Source of the DNA: an uncultured Eubacteriales bacterium
GTDB taxonomy: Bacteria; Bacillota; Clostridia; Peptostreptococcales; Anaerovoracaceae
Direction: 5' to 3'
DNA: 64,000 nt
Assembly: GCA_902795265.1 (NCBI GenBank)
Contig: CADBKM010000004.1
Span: 1 to 64,000, forward strand
The translations under genes and the position numbers were made by a program. The notes under the pieces are model-generated. The model was not told where the DNA came from and did not search any database. It saw only the letters and a program-made list of their open reading frames with translations. Of this stretch, positions 51,401 through 60,174 are shown piece by piece; position 1 is the first letter of the stretch, and each line of letters begins with the position of its first letter.

Positions 51401-51562
51401 GTCAAGAACGGTGAGTACTATACAAAAGGTACACAGCCGCCTGATCCGCCACCGGAAGAAAAGAAGGACAAGGATAAAGATAAGGATAAAGACAAAGCAG
51501 ACCACAGCAGCACCCAGGAACCTGATCCTAATGCAAAGGATGATTCCGGCAAGAAGGACTAG
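48461..51562 (+). CDS. Class A penicillin-binding protein (PBP1A family)
   Basis: A 1033-residue bifunctional peptidoglycan synthase. About 300 cytoplasmic residues, rich in Lys, Ala, Glu and Pro, precede a single membrane helix (LGWLWATLKIIIALGIVGG). Then come the GT51 glycosyltransferase (AIEDKTFWTHKGFNIKRI, STITQQLARNVFLP, NTIYLGYGCYG) and the transpeptidase (SxxK in RQPGSSIKPLAVY, SxN in QLSINTC, KTGT in VGGKTGTTD). It ends in a Lys/Asp-rich tail. The long N-terminal extension with AAA-KK repeats is unusual: most PBP1A proteins have 10-60 residues there. GAGG precedes the ATG. Confidence 0.95.
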   Translation: MSTDKFDNNNDNIRQITKDSRNASANKGKRKDPASLSFEFENRPEEPGLSFDFENKPADPVKKDPVKPEKPAEKPAEPVKAADPEPEVKPAEKTVVTDAVSEPEAAPKVEKHYGLPADYSKSLEPANTEVKAKPEKTQSDFSKKLVAAKTAMKKKVANIQESRRAAQAAEAERKRILAREEEARKAEAARRAEEAAKKAEHDAKLEAAVVAQMEAASGKKAVKPKKAVKQVNEKTEKSGKTLKEKKAVANKAAAKKAAEKKAAEAKAAAPAGKGTSKKLPAIKKPASGNKGDKNKKKKVKKKSKLGWLWATLKIIIALGIVGGIAGGAYAAVTIAHADTIHPEQIYNTLEVSTHIYDDKGRLTDDIYLSENREIAKYEELPDNLKNAFIAIEDKTFWTHKGFNIKRIFGAIWNSVSGGGEISGTSTITQQLARNVFLPEEKSIRSIKRKIIEMYYAHEIEEVLSKEEILTAYLNTIYLGYGCYGVDTAAKKYFDTSIEDLTLEQCAALAALPQAPGVYELLMTEDDEAETTTKVEKGLYANDISRNRRYLVLDLMAEQGFISQEEADAAKKPLEEFIKPGGASSSTSSAFKDYLLDTVKNDLMVKYNLNEEQAEKLIYTKGLEIYSTLDSQAQKAIKKQFKNKDNFPSAVSDDAKVEAAMVIVEVGTGQIKAMAGTRSAKGEKLFNRAVSPRQPGSSIKPLAVYAPALQKSYEYQKEGKLFKYKDTGYDKQGTKYWGNYITVSSGVNDEKMTVNGKTWPQNFSRSYSGYKTFRQAIQLSINTCAVKILSQVGTDYSMEMVKKFGISTAVDDTSLPVNDVNLAALGLGAMTEGATPLDMALAYAVFPNGGVHNSGICYTKVTDSDGKVLLEGKSERTRVLDKGVAYIMTDVLQTVVSDGIAGDAAISGEKVGGKTGTTDETWDIWFDGFTPKYAAALWIGTDNNVELNTTSATAARLWSKVMSNVKRAKGGEYKSRPDNVIVKNGEYYTKGTQPPDPPPEEKKDKDKDKDKDKADHSSTQEPDPNAKDDSGKKD

Positions 51563-51638
51563 CCGAAATCATACAGAAAGTAAAAAAGCTTGCAATTACA
51601 GAACTTTGGTGGTATAAATGCTAAGTAAGCTAAAGTTT

Positions 51639-51666
51639 CGAAAGAGTGGGGACTCCCACTCTTTCG
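51639..51666 (+). promoter_or_regulatory. Hairpin leader of the rimP-nusA operon
   Basis: A perfect 12-bp stem (51639-51650 with 51655-51666) with a GACT loop, 30 nt before rimP. No T-run follows, so it is more likely a structured 5' leader or processing site than a terminator. Confidence 0.6.
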
Positions 51667-51696
51667 CTTATGTTTGAGAAAAATTGCGGAGACGAC

Positions 51697-52173
51697 ATGG
51701 CAAAAGAGGATATCAGCGCAAAGGTTACAAAGATGCTGATGCCGTTTCTCGAAGAGAACGGTCTCGACATCTATAAGGTCGAATACAGGAAGGAAGGCCC
51801 GTCGTGGGTGCTCAGAGTGTGCCTTGATAAGCCTGCTGACGCAGAGTCTGAATATGTGAGCATAGATGACTGCGAAAAGGTGAACGGATGGCTCAGCGAT
51901 GCACTCGATGAGCATGACATCATCGACCGAAGCTATAATCTCGAAGTCAGTTCGGCAGGACTCGACAGAGAACTTATCAAGGATTCAGACTATATCCGCT
52001 TTGCGGGAAGAGCCGTGGAAGTCAAAACCTACGAACAGATAAACGGCAGCAAGTCACATGAAGGCGTTCTGATAGGCAAGGAGAACGGCATCGTGACGAT
52101 CGATACGGGAGCCGGAGAGCTCGCGATACCTGCCGATAAAATTTCGAAAATCAATTTAGCAATTGTTTTCTAA
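51697..52173 (+). CDS. rimP: Ribosome maturation factor RimP
   Basis: A 158-residue 30S assembly factor. It has LEENGLDIYKVEYRKEGPSW, the family LRVCLDKP and VSIDDCEKVNGWLSDALDE, and YNLEVSSAGLDREL. ATG 51697 follows GGAG by 5 nt; a GTG at 51646 would start inside the hairpin. It is the first gene of the rimP-nusA-rnpM-infB-rbfA run. Confidence 0.94.
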   Translation: MAKEDISAKVTKMLMPFLEENGLDIYKVEYRKEGPSWVLRVCLDKPADAESEYVSIDDCEKVNGWLSDALDEHDIIDRSYNLEVSSAGLDRELIKDSDYIRFAGRAVEVKTYEQINGSKSHEGVLIGKENGIVTIDTGAGELAIPADKISKINLAIVF

Positions 52174-52189
52174 GAATCAGGAGGAGAAA

Positions 52190-53323
52190 ATGAGCAAGGA
52201 ATTTCTAGATGCATTTGCAGATCTCAGAAAAGAGAAGAATCTCACTGAAGAAGAGATCATCGGAGCTATCAAGGACTCTATCGAGAATGCATACAGGAAA
52301 AATTACGGAGCGTCCAACGTAAGAGTAGATGTTGACATGAGCGAGGGCAACGTAACTGTCTATATGGGCATGGAAGTTGTCGAAGAGGTCGAAGACGACA
52401 TGACTCAGATATCGCTCGAGGACGCTAAAGAGATATATGACGGTTATGAGATCGGCGATGTAGTCGAGTATGAGATCGATCCTAAGGATTTCAACAGGAT
52501 CGCTGCTCAGGGCGCGAAGCAGGTATTCGTACAGAAGAACAGAGAAGCTGAGCGCACTAATTCCTACAACGAGTTCATCGAAAAGAAGGGAACTATCGTT
52601 ACAGGTAAGGTCGAAAGGATCTCAAACGGAACCATGCTCATCTCACTGGGACGCACTGAAGGACGCGTTCCTGCTTCTGAGCAGGTCAGAACAGAGAACT
52701 TCAAGCCTGGCGACCGCATCAAGGTATACGTCATGGATGTAAAGAAAGAGAACAAGGGACCGCAGGTCCTTCTGTCGAGATCGCATCCGGGACTCGTAAG
52801 AGGTCTGTTTGAACTCGAGATCCCTGAGATCGCAGACGGCACTGTCGAGATCAAGGGCACAGCCCGCGAGGCAGGTTCCCGTACAAAGATCGCAGTCTAC
52901 TCACATGACCCTAACGTCGATCCTGTAGGAGCATGTGTAGGAAACAGAGGCGCCAGAGTCCAGAACATAGCCGATGAACTCTTCGGAGAGAAGATCGATA
53001 TCATCGTATGGGATGAAGATCCGGCTGTTCTCATCAGCAACGTTCTCAGACCTGCCATCGTTGAAGGTGTTTATATAAATGAGGATGAGAAAGCTGCTAC
53101 TGCAGTTGTTCCTGAACAGCAGCTCTCACTTGCTATCGGACGCGAGGGTCAGAATGTAAGACTCGCAGCAAGAGTAAGCGGATGGAAGATCGATATCAAG
53201 AGCAACAACCAGCTCAAGGAGATGGGCTTCGCATTCGATGAGTATGAAGATTCCGAAGTAGCACAAGAAACCGGAGAGGTCACTGAAATTGAGGAGACAC
53301 AAGACGGCGAAGCCGATGCGTAG
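52190..53323 (+). CDS. nusA: Transcription termination/antitermination protein NusA
   Basis: A 377-residue protein with the NusA N-terminal domain (1-125), S1 domain (GTIVTGKVERISNGTMLISLG) and two KH domains (DPNVDPVGACVGNRGARVQN; VPEQQLSLAIGREGQNVRLAARVSGWKIDI). It ends in an acidic tail. Length is normal for Firmicutes, without the extra C-terminal repeats of E. coli NusA. ATG 52190 follows GGAGGAG. Confidence 0.96.
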   Translation: MSKEFLDAFADLRKEKNLTEEEIIGAIKDSIENAYRKNYGASNVRVDVDMSEGNVTVYMGMEVVEEVEDDMTQISLEDAKEIYDGYEIGDVVEYEIDPKDFNRIAAQGAKQVFVQKNREAERTNSYNEFIEKKGTIVTGKVERISNGTMLISLGRTEGRVPASEQVRTENFKPGDRIKVYVMDVKKENKGPQVLLSRSHPGLVRGLFELEIPEIADGTVEIKGTAREAGSRTKIAVYSHDPNVDPVGACVGNRGARVQNIADELFGEKIDIIVWDEDPAVLISNVLRPAIVEGVYINEDEKAATAVVPEQQLSLAIGREGQNVRLAARVSGWKIDIKSNNQLKEMGFAFDEYEDSEVAQETGEVTEIEETQDGEADA

Positions 53324-53588
53324 ATGCATTGCATGCAGAGAGTCAAAGCCGCAGGATGAACTGATCAGATTTGTCCTTAGAGATGACGGCCCGGCTGTCG
53401 ATACAGACGGAAGAGCTGACGGAAGAGGCTTTTATCTCTGCAGAAGCGAGGAATGCGCAACTACCGCAATAAAGCGTAAAGCATTCAACCGCGCATGCAG
53501 ACGTAATGTTGAGGAAGATAAAGTAAGGAGACTTATTGAGCAGGTGCTCGATAACGACCGAGGAGGAATTAATGCCAAAGAAAGTTAG
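53289..53588 (+). CDS. rnpM: RnpM/YlxR family RNA-binding protein
   Basis: A 99-residue YlxR protein, now linked to RNase P modulation. It has PMRRCIACRESKPQDELIRFV, GRGFYLCRSEECATTAIKRKAFNRA, a fold with a charged RNA-binding surface. The start is probably TTG 53289: GGAGAGG lies 9 nt upstream and the basic N-terminus RRHKTAKPMRRC fits the family, so it overlaps nusA by 35 nt. ATG 53316 is the alternative. The L7Ae-like ylxQ gene that often follows is absent. Confidence 0.9.
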   Translation: MRRHKTAKPMRRCIACRESKPQDELIRFVLRDDGPAVDTDGRADGRGFYLCRSEECATTAIKRKAFNRACRRNVEEDKVRRLIEQVLDNDRGGINAKES

Positions 53589-56394
53589 CGAACTTACAAA
53601 AGAACTTGACATAAGTATACAGGAATTAAAAGGCTACGCAGAAAAAATGGGTATCGCCATAAGCTCCGCCAGATCCTCAGTTGAAGATCAGGACGCAGAG
53701 AGACTGGCAAGGTCGATCAACATGATGAGAGGCACGTTCTCTGGCTCACAGAGCGGCGGAAACAAGCCTAAAATCAAGGCCGTTCCGGTCGTGCATAAAG
53801 AAGGCGCGAAGGGAAAACCTCCTGTCGGAAAGCCGGTGATTCCTAAAAAGCCTGTTGCTCCTGTCAAGGAAGAGCCGGCAGAAGAGATCCCGGCCAAGGA
53901 AGAAGGGGCAGCAGCCGCTGAGCCTGCACCAGAAGAGGTAAAGGCAGCAGCCGCTGAAGTTCATGCTGCAAAAGAACCGGAAGCACCGGTCGCAGCAGAG
54001 CCTGAAACAACTGAGAAAAAGGCAGAGCCTGAAGTCGCTGCTGCGCCTGAAGAAAAGGCAGCTCCTGAACCGGCAGCTGCAGCAGAGCCTGAAGTCAGTG
54101 AACCTGCCAAGGATGAGGCTGCTCCTGCTAAAGAGGAGCCGGCAAAGGCTGAAAAGGCTGAGAAGCCGGAAGAAGAGGAGTATGTAAATGCTCCAGGCAA
54201 GCCTATGCGCTTCAAGAAGATCTCTGATGCTGCTACCGAGAAGAAGAAGGCAGAAGAGCAGAAGAGACAGATGCGTGAGAAAAGGGCTCAGAGCAAGGCT
54301 TCCGAATCTGATAAAAAGAAGCCTGCAAAGAACAAAGGCGAGGGCGGAAAGGACCGTCAGGAAAAACGCCAGGATCGCTCCAGAAAGCCGCAGAGCGGCG
54401 GAGCAGCACCTGCACCTGCAGCCGGCGGCGGCAAGTCTTCGAAGGGCAAGAGCAAGAAGTTCTTCGATAACCGCGACAGAGACAAGCAGTCGAGGTTCGA
54501 CAGACGCGAAGACGGCCCGGGCGGACGCAGAGGCAATAATAACAATATCTATGACGAAGCTGCACTCGAAAAGCAGGAGCGTCATAAGAGAAAATACAAG
54601 ACAAAGACGATCGAAGAGCCTACAGTGGAAGAACTCCTTCCTGAGGGCACAATCGCTGTTACAGTTCCGATCACTGTTGCGGGACTTTCAGAGCAGGCTG
54701 AGATCAGCGTAAGTAAGATCATCATGGCAATGATGCAGATGGGCGTCATGGCTACTATCAACCAGACTCTCGACAAGGACGCTGTAGAAATGCTGGCCGA
54801 AGATCTCGGACTGCAGATTGCAGTAACAGAAGAAGAGCCTGAAATCGAAGAACCGGGAATCGACATGCATGAAGACGCGGAGAGCGAGCTCAAACCTCGT
54901 CCGCCTATCATCACTGTAATGGGACACGTCGACCACGGTAAGACTTCGCTGCTCGATGCGATCAGAAATACCAACGTTACTGCAGGCGAGTCCGGCGGCA
55001 TCACACAGCATATCGGTGCTTCCGAAGTAGTCATCAACGGCAAGAGGATCGTCTTCCTCGATACACCGGGACACGAAGCGTTCACCACGATGCGTGCCAG
55101 AGGTGCGCAGGTAACAGATATCGCTGTTCTCGTAGTCGCAGCTGATGACGGCGTAATGCCTCAGACGATCGAGTCGATAAGCCACGCAAAGGCAGCTAAT
55201 GTTCCTATTATCGTTGCTATCAACAAGATGGATAAGCCGGGAGCAAATCCTGACAGAGTAAAGCAGGAACTCATGGAGCACGGAGTGCTCGTTGAGGACT
55301 GGGGCGGCGACGTCATTTCAGTTCCTGTCTCGGCAAAGAAGGGCGAAGGAATCACAGATCTGCTCGAGATGATCCTGCTGCAGGCAGACATGCTCGAACT
55401 CAGAGCTAACCCTGACAGACTGGCTCTCGGAACCGTTATCGAAGCGAGACTCGACAAGGCCAAAGGCCCTGTTGCTACACTTCTTGTTTCAAACGGTACT
55501 CTCAAGACAGGCCAGAGTGTTGTAGCCGGAACTACATCCGGAAAGATCCGTGTCATGACAGACGACAAGGGTAAGACAATCCGCAAGGCCGGTCCTGCAA
55601 CTGCTGTTGAGATCCTCGGACTTTCAGACGTTCCTGCTGCAGGTGACGCATTCAACGCGGTAAGAGACGACAAGACAGCACGTGAGATCGCTCAGAACCG
55701 TAAGGAGAAGATGAGAGAAGAAGTACTGGCCAAGAACGCCAGCATGACACTCGATAAGCTCTTCAGCCAGATCCAGCAGGGAGAGGCCAAAGAACTCAAC
55801 CTCATCGTCAAGGCTGACGTACAGGGTTCTGTCGGAGCCATCATCACATCACTCGAGAAACTGGAGACACCTGAAGTCAGGATCAACGTCATCCACAGCG
55901 GCGTAGGTACAATCAACGAGTCCGACGTAATGCTGGCAGAGACTTCGAACGCCATCATCATCGGATTCAACGTCAGACCTACAACAGCTGTTACAAACCA
56001 GGCTCAGGCAGCTGACGTCGAGATCAGACTTTACAGAGTCATCTACGATATCATCGACGAGATCCAGGATGCCATGAAGGGCATGCTCGATCCTGAGTAT
56101 AAGGAAGAAGTCCTCGGCAAGGCAGTTGTCAGAGATACCTTCAAGGTGCCTGGCATCGGTATCATCGCTGGCTGCTATGTCAACGAGGGAATCGTAAAGA
56201 GAAACGCTCAGATCAGACTCGTCAGAGACGGTATCGTAATCCATGAGGGAGTTATAAGCTCGCTCAGAAGGTTCAAGGACGACGTCAGAGAAGTCGCTTC
56301 CGGATACGAGTGCGGACTCGGTATCGAGAAGTACAACGACATCAAGCCTGATGACGTTATCGAATGCTTCCAGATGAAGGAAATCGAACGTTAA
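53572..56394 (+). CDS. infB: Translation initiation factor IF-2
   Basis: A 940-residue GTPase that brings initiator tRNA to the 30S subunit. An N-terminal helix domain is followed by about 270 low-complexity residues rich in Ala, Glu, Pro and Lys (about 60-330). The G domain has [41 protein letters not shown] and SAKKGEG, then domains II-IV with the fMet-tRNA-binding end ([20 protein letters not shown]). ATG 53572 follows GGAGG and overlaps rnpM by 17 nt. Confidence 0.97.
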   Translation: MPKKVSELTKELDISIQELKGYAEKMGIAISSARSSVEDQDAERLARSINMMRGTFSGSQSGGNKPKIKAVPVVHKEGAKGKPPVGKPVIPKKPVAPVKEEPAEEIPAKEEGAAAAEPAPEEVKAAAAEVHAAKEPEAPVAAEPETTEKKAEPEVAAAPEEKAAPEPAAAAEPEVSEPAKDEAAPAKEEPAKAEKAEKPEEEEYVNAPGKPMRFKKISDAATEKKKAEEQKRQMREKRAQSKASESDKKKPAKNKGEGGKDRQEKRQDRSRKPQSGGAAPAPAAGGGKSSKGKSKKFFDNRDRDKQSRFDRREDGPGGRRGNNNNIYDEAALEKQERHKRKYKTKTIEEPTVEELLPEGTIAVTVPITVAGLSEQAEISVSKIIMAMMQMGVMATINQTLDKDAVEMLAEDLGLQIAVTEEEPEIEEPGIDMHEDAESELKPRPPIITVMGHVDHGKTSLLDAIRNTNVTAGESGGITQHIGASEVVINGKRIVFLDTPGHEAFTTMRARGAQVTDIAVLVVAADDGVMPQTIESISHAKAANVPIIVAINKMDKPGANPDRVKQELMEHGVLVEDWGGDVISVPVSAKKGEGITDLLEMILLQADMLELRANPDRLALGTVIEARLDKAKGPVATLLVSNGTLKTGQSVVAGTTSGKIRVMTDDKGKTIRKAGPATAVEILGLSDVPAAGDAFNAVRDDKTAREIAQNRKEKMREEVLAKNASMTLDKLFSQIQQGEAKELNLIVKADVQGSVGAIITSLEKLETPEVRINVIHSGVGTINESDVMLAETSNAIIIGFNVRPTTAVTNQAQAADVEIRLYRVIYDIIDEIQDAMKGMLDPEYKEEVLGKAVVRDTFKVPGIGIIAGCYVNEGIVKRNAQIRLVRDGIVIHEGVISSLRRFKDDVREVASGYECGLGIEKYNDIKPDDVIECFQMKEIER

Positions 56395-56434
56395 TTAATG
56401 ATGCCGCTTGCGGCAGAACAAAGGATACAGATAA

Positions 56435-56809
56435 ATGGCAAAATACAGGCAGGGAAGGCTCGGTGAAGAGATAAAGAAGAGCGTAAGCGGATTCCTTATC
56501 AACGGAGCCAAAGATCCGGCTCTTACATCCAGAATAATAAGCATCACAGGCGTAGAAGTGACACGTGACGGCAGCTATGCTACCGTCTACGTTTCGCCTG
56601 TCTGCCTTTCCGATGAAGACAAGGAAATGGTATATTCGAGCGTTCTGGCAGGCTTTGAGCGTGCAAAGGGCGCAATAAGAGGACAGGTATCGAGAGACAT
56701 CATGCTCAGACACACTCCTGAGCTGATATTCAAGCTCGACTCGTCACAGGACTACGGCAGACACATCGATTCGATAATCGACACACTTACATACAATAAC
56801 GAGGAATGA
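56435..56809 (+). CDS. rbfA: Ribosome-binding factor A
   Basis: A 124-residue KH-like protein that matures the 16S rRNA 5' end. It has RLGEEIKKSVSGFLI, the family SITGVEVTRDGSYATVYVS and LRHTPELIFKLDSSQDYG. It overlaps nrnA by 4 nt (ATGA). Confidence 0.95.
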   Translation: MAKYRQGRLGEEIKKSVSGFLINGAKDPALTSRIISITGVEVTRDGSYATVYVSPVCLSDEDKEMVYSSVLAGFERAKGAIRGQVSRDIMLRHTPELIFKLDSSQDYGRHIDSIIDTLTYNNEE

Positions 56810-57780
56810 ACGATACAATCAAAAGCATTGCGACAATAATGAAGGATCTTGACGGGATCCTGCTCTTTCCGCATACCAACATGGACGGAGACGCGCTGGG
56901 CTCATGCACGGCGCTTTGTCTTGCGCTAAGAAGTCTCGGAAAGAAGGCTTATGTCATGGTCAATGAGCCGGTGCCGAAAAATCTTGATTTCCTCGAATGC
57001 GGGTGCACTACCGAAGATGACAGTCTGCTTGATGATGTACAGCTTTCTCTGATGATCGACTGCAACGGACTCAACCGCATAACAGGCAGGGAGAAGGCAT
57101 GGGAAAGAGGTCGCCTTAAGGGTTGCATAGACCATCATGCCACTAAGGCCAAAGAGATCAGATACGACTTTTCCCGTATAGAGCCTAAATCGGCAGCAAC
57201 TGGAGAGATCATCTACAACATCATCAAAGCGATGGGTGTCGAGATAAGTCTCGATATCGCTAACTGCATATTCGCTGCAATAACTACAGATACAGGCAAT
57301 TTCCAGCACAGCAACACTACCAGCCGTTCACATGAAATTGCAGGTCATCTATATAAGATAGAGGGCTTCAATTCAAAAGTGATCTCTGCTCTGATCTATG
57401 ACCGCAGATCCAAAAACGCTCTCAGAATGGAAAGTGACGTGATATCGGGTCTTGATTTCTACGCAAACGGAAAGCTTGCTGTCGGAAAGGTCACCAGAGA
57501 TCTTCTCAAAAAGAACGGCTGCACTCTTGATGAAGCCGACGGGATCATACAGAAGATGATGAGCATAGACGGCGTTGAAGGCGCATGTCTGTTCAAGGAA
57601 ACGGAGACCAATGTTAGAGCAAGCCTCAGAGGCAGGACTTACGCAAACATGGCGGCAGCTGCGGCCAGATTCGGCGGGGGCGGACACATACTCGCGGCCG
57701 GATGCACATTCTTCATGTCTCTCGAAGAGGCTGAGAAACTTCTTATTCCGGTCCTCATCGACACGGTAAACGCTCAGTAA
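56806..57780 (+). CDS. nrnA: Bifunctional oligoribonuclease/PAP phosphatase NrnA
   Basis: A 324-residue DHH-family phosphoesterase that degrades short RNAs and dephosphorylates pAp. DHH motifs: [39 protein letters not shown] and [15 protein letters not shown], with DHHA1 at the C-terminus ([14 protein letters not shown]). The order rbfA-nrnA-truB-ribF is the standard Firmicute one. Confidence 0.95.
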   Translation: MNDTIKSIATIMKDLDGILLFPHTNMDGDALGSCTALCLALRSLGKKAYVMVNEPVPKNLDFLECGCTTEDDSLLDDVQLSLMIDCNGLNRITGREKAWERGRLKGCIDHHATKAKEIRYDFSRIEPKSAATGEIIYNIIKAMGVEISLDIANCIFAAITTDTGNFQHSNTTSRSHEIAGHLYKIEGFNSKVISALIYDRRSKNALRMESDVISGLDFYANGKLAVGKVTRDLLKKNGCTLDEADGIIQKMMSIDGVEGACLFKETETNVRASLRGRTYANMAAAAARFGGGGHILAAGCTFFMSLEEAEKLLIPVLIDTVNAQ

Positions 57781-57784
57781 CGAT

Positions 57785-58687
57785 ATGACAGACGGAATCT
57801 TAAACGTAAATAAGCCTGCAGGGTGGACATCGCAGGATGTATGCTCAAAACTGCGGCATGTGCTTAAAATCAAAAAGATAGGACACACCGGAACGCTCGA
57901 CCCGATGGCTACGGGCGTTCTGCCTGTTTGTATAGGAAAAGCGACTCGCATAATCGAGTATTATGACAAGGACACCAAGTCATATCATGCATCGATGAAG
58001 CTCGGACTTACGTCCGATACTCTCGATATTACGGGTGAAGTTACTGAAACGTCCGGATACCCGGAAATCACTGAAAAGGCTGTCAGAGAGGCATTCAGAG
58101 CCTATACCGGGCATATAATGCAGATACCTCCGAAGTATTCCGCTCTGAAAATCAACGGGAAGCGCGCATACGATCTCGCCCGCGAAGGAAAAGACTTTGA
58201 AATAAAACCGAGAGAGATCATTATCTACAGCAATTCAGTCACTGACATCGACCTGGAGGCAGGGGAAGTAAGCTTTGATGTCACCTGCTCAAAAGGCACG
58301 TATATCCGCACCATATGCGATGATATAGGCCGTACGATGGGATGCGGCGCGGTCATGACAGAGCTTACGCGTACGGCTTCAGGATTTTTCAGGATAGAAG
58401 ACTCGCATACTATCGAAGAACTCGCTGAATCAGCGGAAAAATGGCTGATTCCGGCCGACATCACACTCGAAAAACTGGGAAAAATACTACTTAACGATAA
58501 CAGAGTTACTGCCTTTTTGAATGGAAACAGCTCGTGGCGCAGCGGATACACCATAACCGAAGCTTCGGAGTTTGACGGACTGTACCGCGTATACCCGAAA
58601 GGCGCAGATGCGGACGGCGGCAGGCCGTTTCTCGGCGTCGCATCCATTGAAAACGGTTCACTGATACCTGAAAAGGTGTTCAGATGA
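57785..58687 (+). CDS. truB: tRNA pseudouridine(55) synthase
   Basis: A 300-residue enzyme making pseudouridine 55 in tRNA. N-terminus [22 protein letters not shown], catalytic Asp in [25 protein letters not shown], and [19 protein letters not shown]. Full length. It lies 4 nt after nrnA. Confidence 0.96.
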   Translation: MTDGILNVNKPAGWTSQDVCSKLRHVLKIKKIGHTGTLDPMATGVLPVCIGKATRIIEYYDKDTKSYHASMKLGLTSDTLDITGEVTETSGYPEITEKAVREAFRAYTGHIMQIPPKYSALKINGKRAYDLAREGKDFEIKPREIIIYSNSVTDIDLEAGEVSFDVTCSKGTYIRTICDDIGRTMGCGAVMTELTRTASGFFRIEDSHTIEELAESAEKWLIPADITLEKLGKILLNDNRVTAFLNGNSSWRSGYTITEASEFDGLYRVYPKGADADGGRPFLGVASIENGSLIPEKVFR

Positions 58688-58715
58688 CCCGGAGGCATAT
58701 CCAATAAAACAAAAA

Positions 58716-59660
58716 ATGCAGGTTATAACATCACTTGAAAATTTAAAAATAACGTCAAAAACTTCTGTAGCGCTCGGAAACTTCGACGGCATACATATCG
58801 GGCACCGAGAGATAATGAGCAATGCTCTTGAGACTGCTGCAGCTGAGGGGTACAAATCACTTTGCTTCACATTCTCGAACCATCCGTTCAACTTTATTCT
58901 CAGACGTGAAGAAAGCGATCCTGACGCCGTCAAGCTCATATGCACCGAAGAGGAGAAGGTAGAGCTGATCGAAGCGATGGGCTTTGATATTCTCGTAAAC
59001 GTGCCGTTTGATGAACATATCATGAAGATGAGAGCGCGGAAGTTTTTCGATGACATCATCGTCGGATCATTAAACGCAGCACATGTTTCAGTCGGGTTCA
59101 ACTACACCTACGGAGCAAGAGCGGAAGGCAAGCCTGATCTGCTCATTAAGCAGTGCGGAGAAGCCGGCATAAGCGTGAGCATACGCGACGCCGTAATGCT
59201 TGACGGCAACGTCGTGAGTTCGACGCTTATACGTGAGATGATCAGCACGGGCAATATGGAAATGACAGCCAGACTTCTGGGAAGACCGTATTCGTTTGCG
59301 GGTACTGTAAGCCACGGTAAGAAGCTCGGAAGCAGAATGGGAATACCGACGATCAATATTCCTGCGCCTGACAGACAGATGCTCCCTCCGAACGGAGTAT
59401 ACTTCAGCCGCATCGATATAGGCGGAAGGCAGTTCAGCAGCGTGTCGAATATAGGGATCAACCCTACGGTAAACGATGATCCCGGCAGGAAGACAATAGA
59501 GACCAACATCTTCGATTATGATGACGATGCATACGGCTCTGATGTCACTGTTTACTTCGATCACTTCTCAAGAGGAGAGAGAAAATTCAGAGACAAAGAG
59601 GAGCTGTTCGCTCAGATCGCCCGGGACTGTGAAAATGCCCGGAATTATCGAAAAAAGTGA
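58716..59660 (+). CDS. ribF: Bifunctional riboflavin kinase/FAD synthetase
   Basis: A 314-residue enzyme making FMN and FAD. The N-terminal FAD synthetase has VALGNFDGIHIGHREIM and SSTLIREMISTGNMEMTARLLGRPY; the C-terminal kinase has GSRMGIPTINIP and GVYFSRIDIGGRQFSSVSNIGINPT. The nearest Shine-Dalgarno, GGAGG, is about 20 nt before the ATG, further than usual, so initiation may be weak. Confidence 0.95.
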   Translation: MQVITSLENLKITSKTSVALGNFDGIHIGHREIMSNALETAAAEGYKSLCFTFSNHPFNFILRREESDPDAVKLICTEEEKVELIEAMGFDILVNVPFDEHIMKMRARKFFDDIIVGSLNAAHVSVGFNYTYGARAEGKPDLLIKQCGEAGISVSIRDAVMLDGNVVSSTLIREMISTGNMEMTARLLGRPYSFAGTVSHGKKLGSRMGIPTINIPAPDRQMLPPNGVYFSRIDIGGRQFSSVSNIGINPTVNDDPGRKTIETNIFDYDDDAYGSDVTVYFDHFSRGERKFRDKEELFAQIARDCENARNYRKK

Positions 59661-59689
59661 TAGACAACGCGACCCGTTCGTGTTAATAT
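59661..59689 (+). promoter_or_regulatory. Promoter of rpsO-pnp
   Basis: TAGACA (59661-59666), exact 17-nt spacer, TAATAT (59684-59689), starting right after the ribF stop and about 100 nt before rpsO. Confidence 0.7.
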
Positions 59690-59716
59690 ACCAACGTTGT
59701 AATGCAATTCAATATA

Positions 59717-59761
59717 CCCGCGCCGCAGTGGTTCGTATCTCCGACGGCTACGCAGAGCGGG
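59717..59761 (+). promoter_or_regulatory. Possible S15-binding leader of rpsO
   Basis: CCCGC (59717-59721) can pair with GCGGG (59757-59761), and nested GCCG (59722-59725) with CGGC (59745-59748), ending 28 nt before rpsO. Many bacteria control rpsO through S15 binding its own leader; here the fold is only inspected by eye. Confidence 0.45.
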
Positions 59762-59789
59762 CGAATCTAAAGAAAAGGAGTCTATTTTT

Positions 59790-60056
59790 ATGCTTACAAA
59801 AGAGAAAAAACAGGAAATCATCAAAGAGTATGCAACTAAAGAAGGCGACACAGGTTCCCCTGAGGTTCAGGTAGCTATCCTCACTTACAGGATCAACGAC
59901 CTCAACGAGCATCTTAAGGAGCATCACAAGGATCACCACTCCAGAAGAGGTCTTCTGAAGATGGTAGGTCAGAGAAGAAACCTTCTCAAGTATCTCAGAG
60001 AGACAGATATCGAAAGATACAGAAGCCTCATCGCACGTCTCGGACTGAGAAAATAA
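59790..60056 (+). CDS. rpsO: 30S ribosomal protein S15
   Basis: An 88-residue primary rRNA-binding protein of the 30S platform. The signature [24 protein letters not shown] and [21 protein letters not shown] is complete. AAAGGAG precedes the ATG. It is followed by a terminator-like hairpin and pnp, the usual pairing. Confidence 0.98.
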   Translation: MLTKEKKQEIIKEYATKEGDTGSPEVQVAILTYRINDLNEHLKEHHKDHHSRRGLLKMVGQRRNLLKYLRETDIERYRSLIARLGLRK

Positions 60057-60072
60057 TTAACAGTATACATCG

Positions 60073-60101
60073 AAGCGGGAGCACGGCCTCCCGCTTTGCT
60101 T
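60073..60101 (+). terminator. Hairpin between rpsO and pnp
   Basis: A perfect 9-bp stem (60073-60081 with 60088-60096) with 6-nt loop, tail TGCTTG. The weak T-run suggests a leaky terminator or processing site that sets the rpsO/pnp ratio. Confidence 0.6.
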
Positions 60102-60174
60102 GTACATCAGGAGCGGAAAGTTCCGCATCCACCCATAGGAGAGAGTAATTAACAGGAAGGAGTTGTTAATAATA

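Noticed and set aside
51639..51666. Terminator after the penicillin-binding protein gene
   Set aside because: The stem is perfect but no T-run follows, and it lies close before rimP; listed as a leader hairpin instead.
53900..54300. Tandem DNA repeats in infB
   Set aside because: The repetition is the Ala/Glu/Pro/Lys-rich linker of IF-2, normal for this protein, with no fixed repeat unit.
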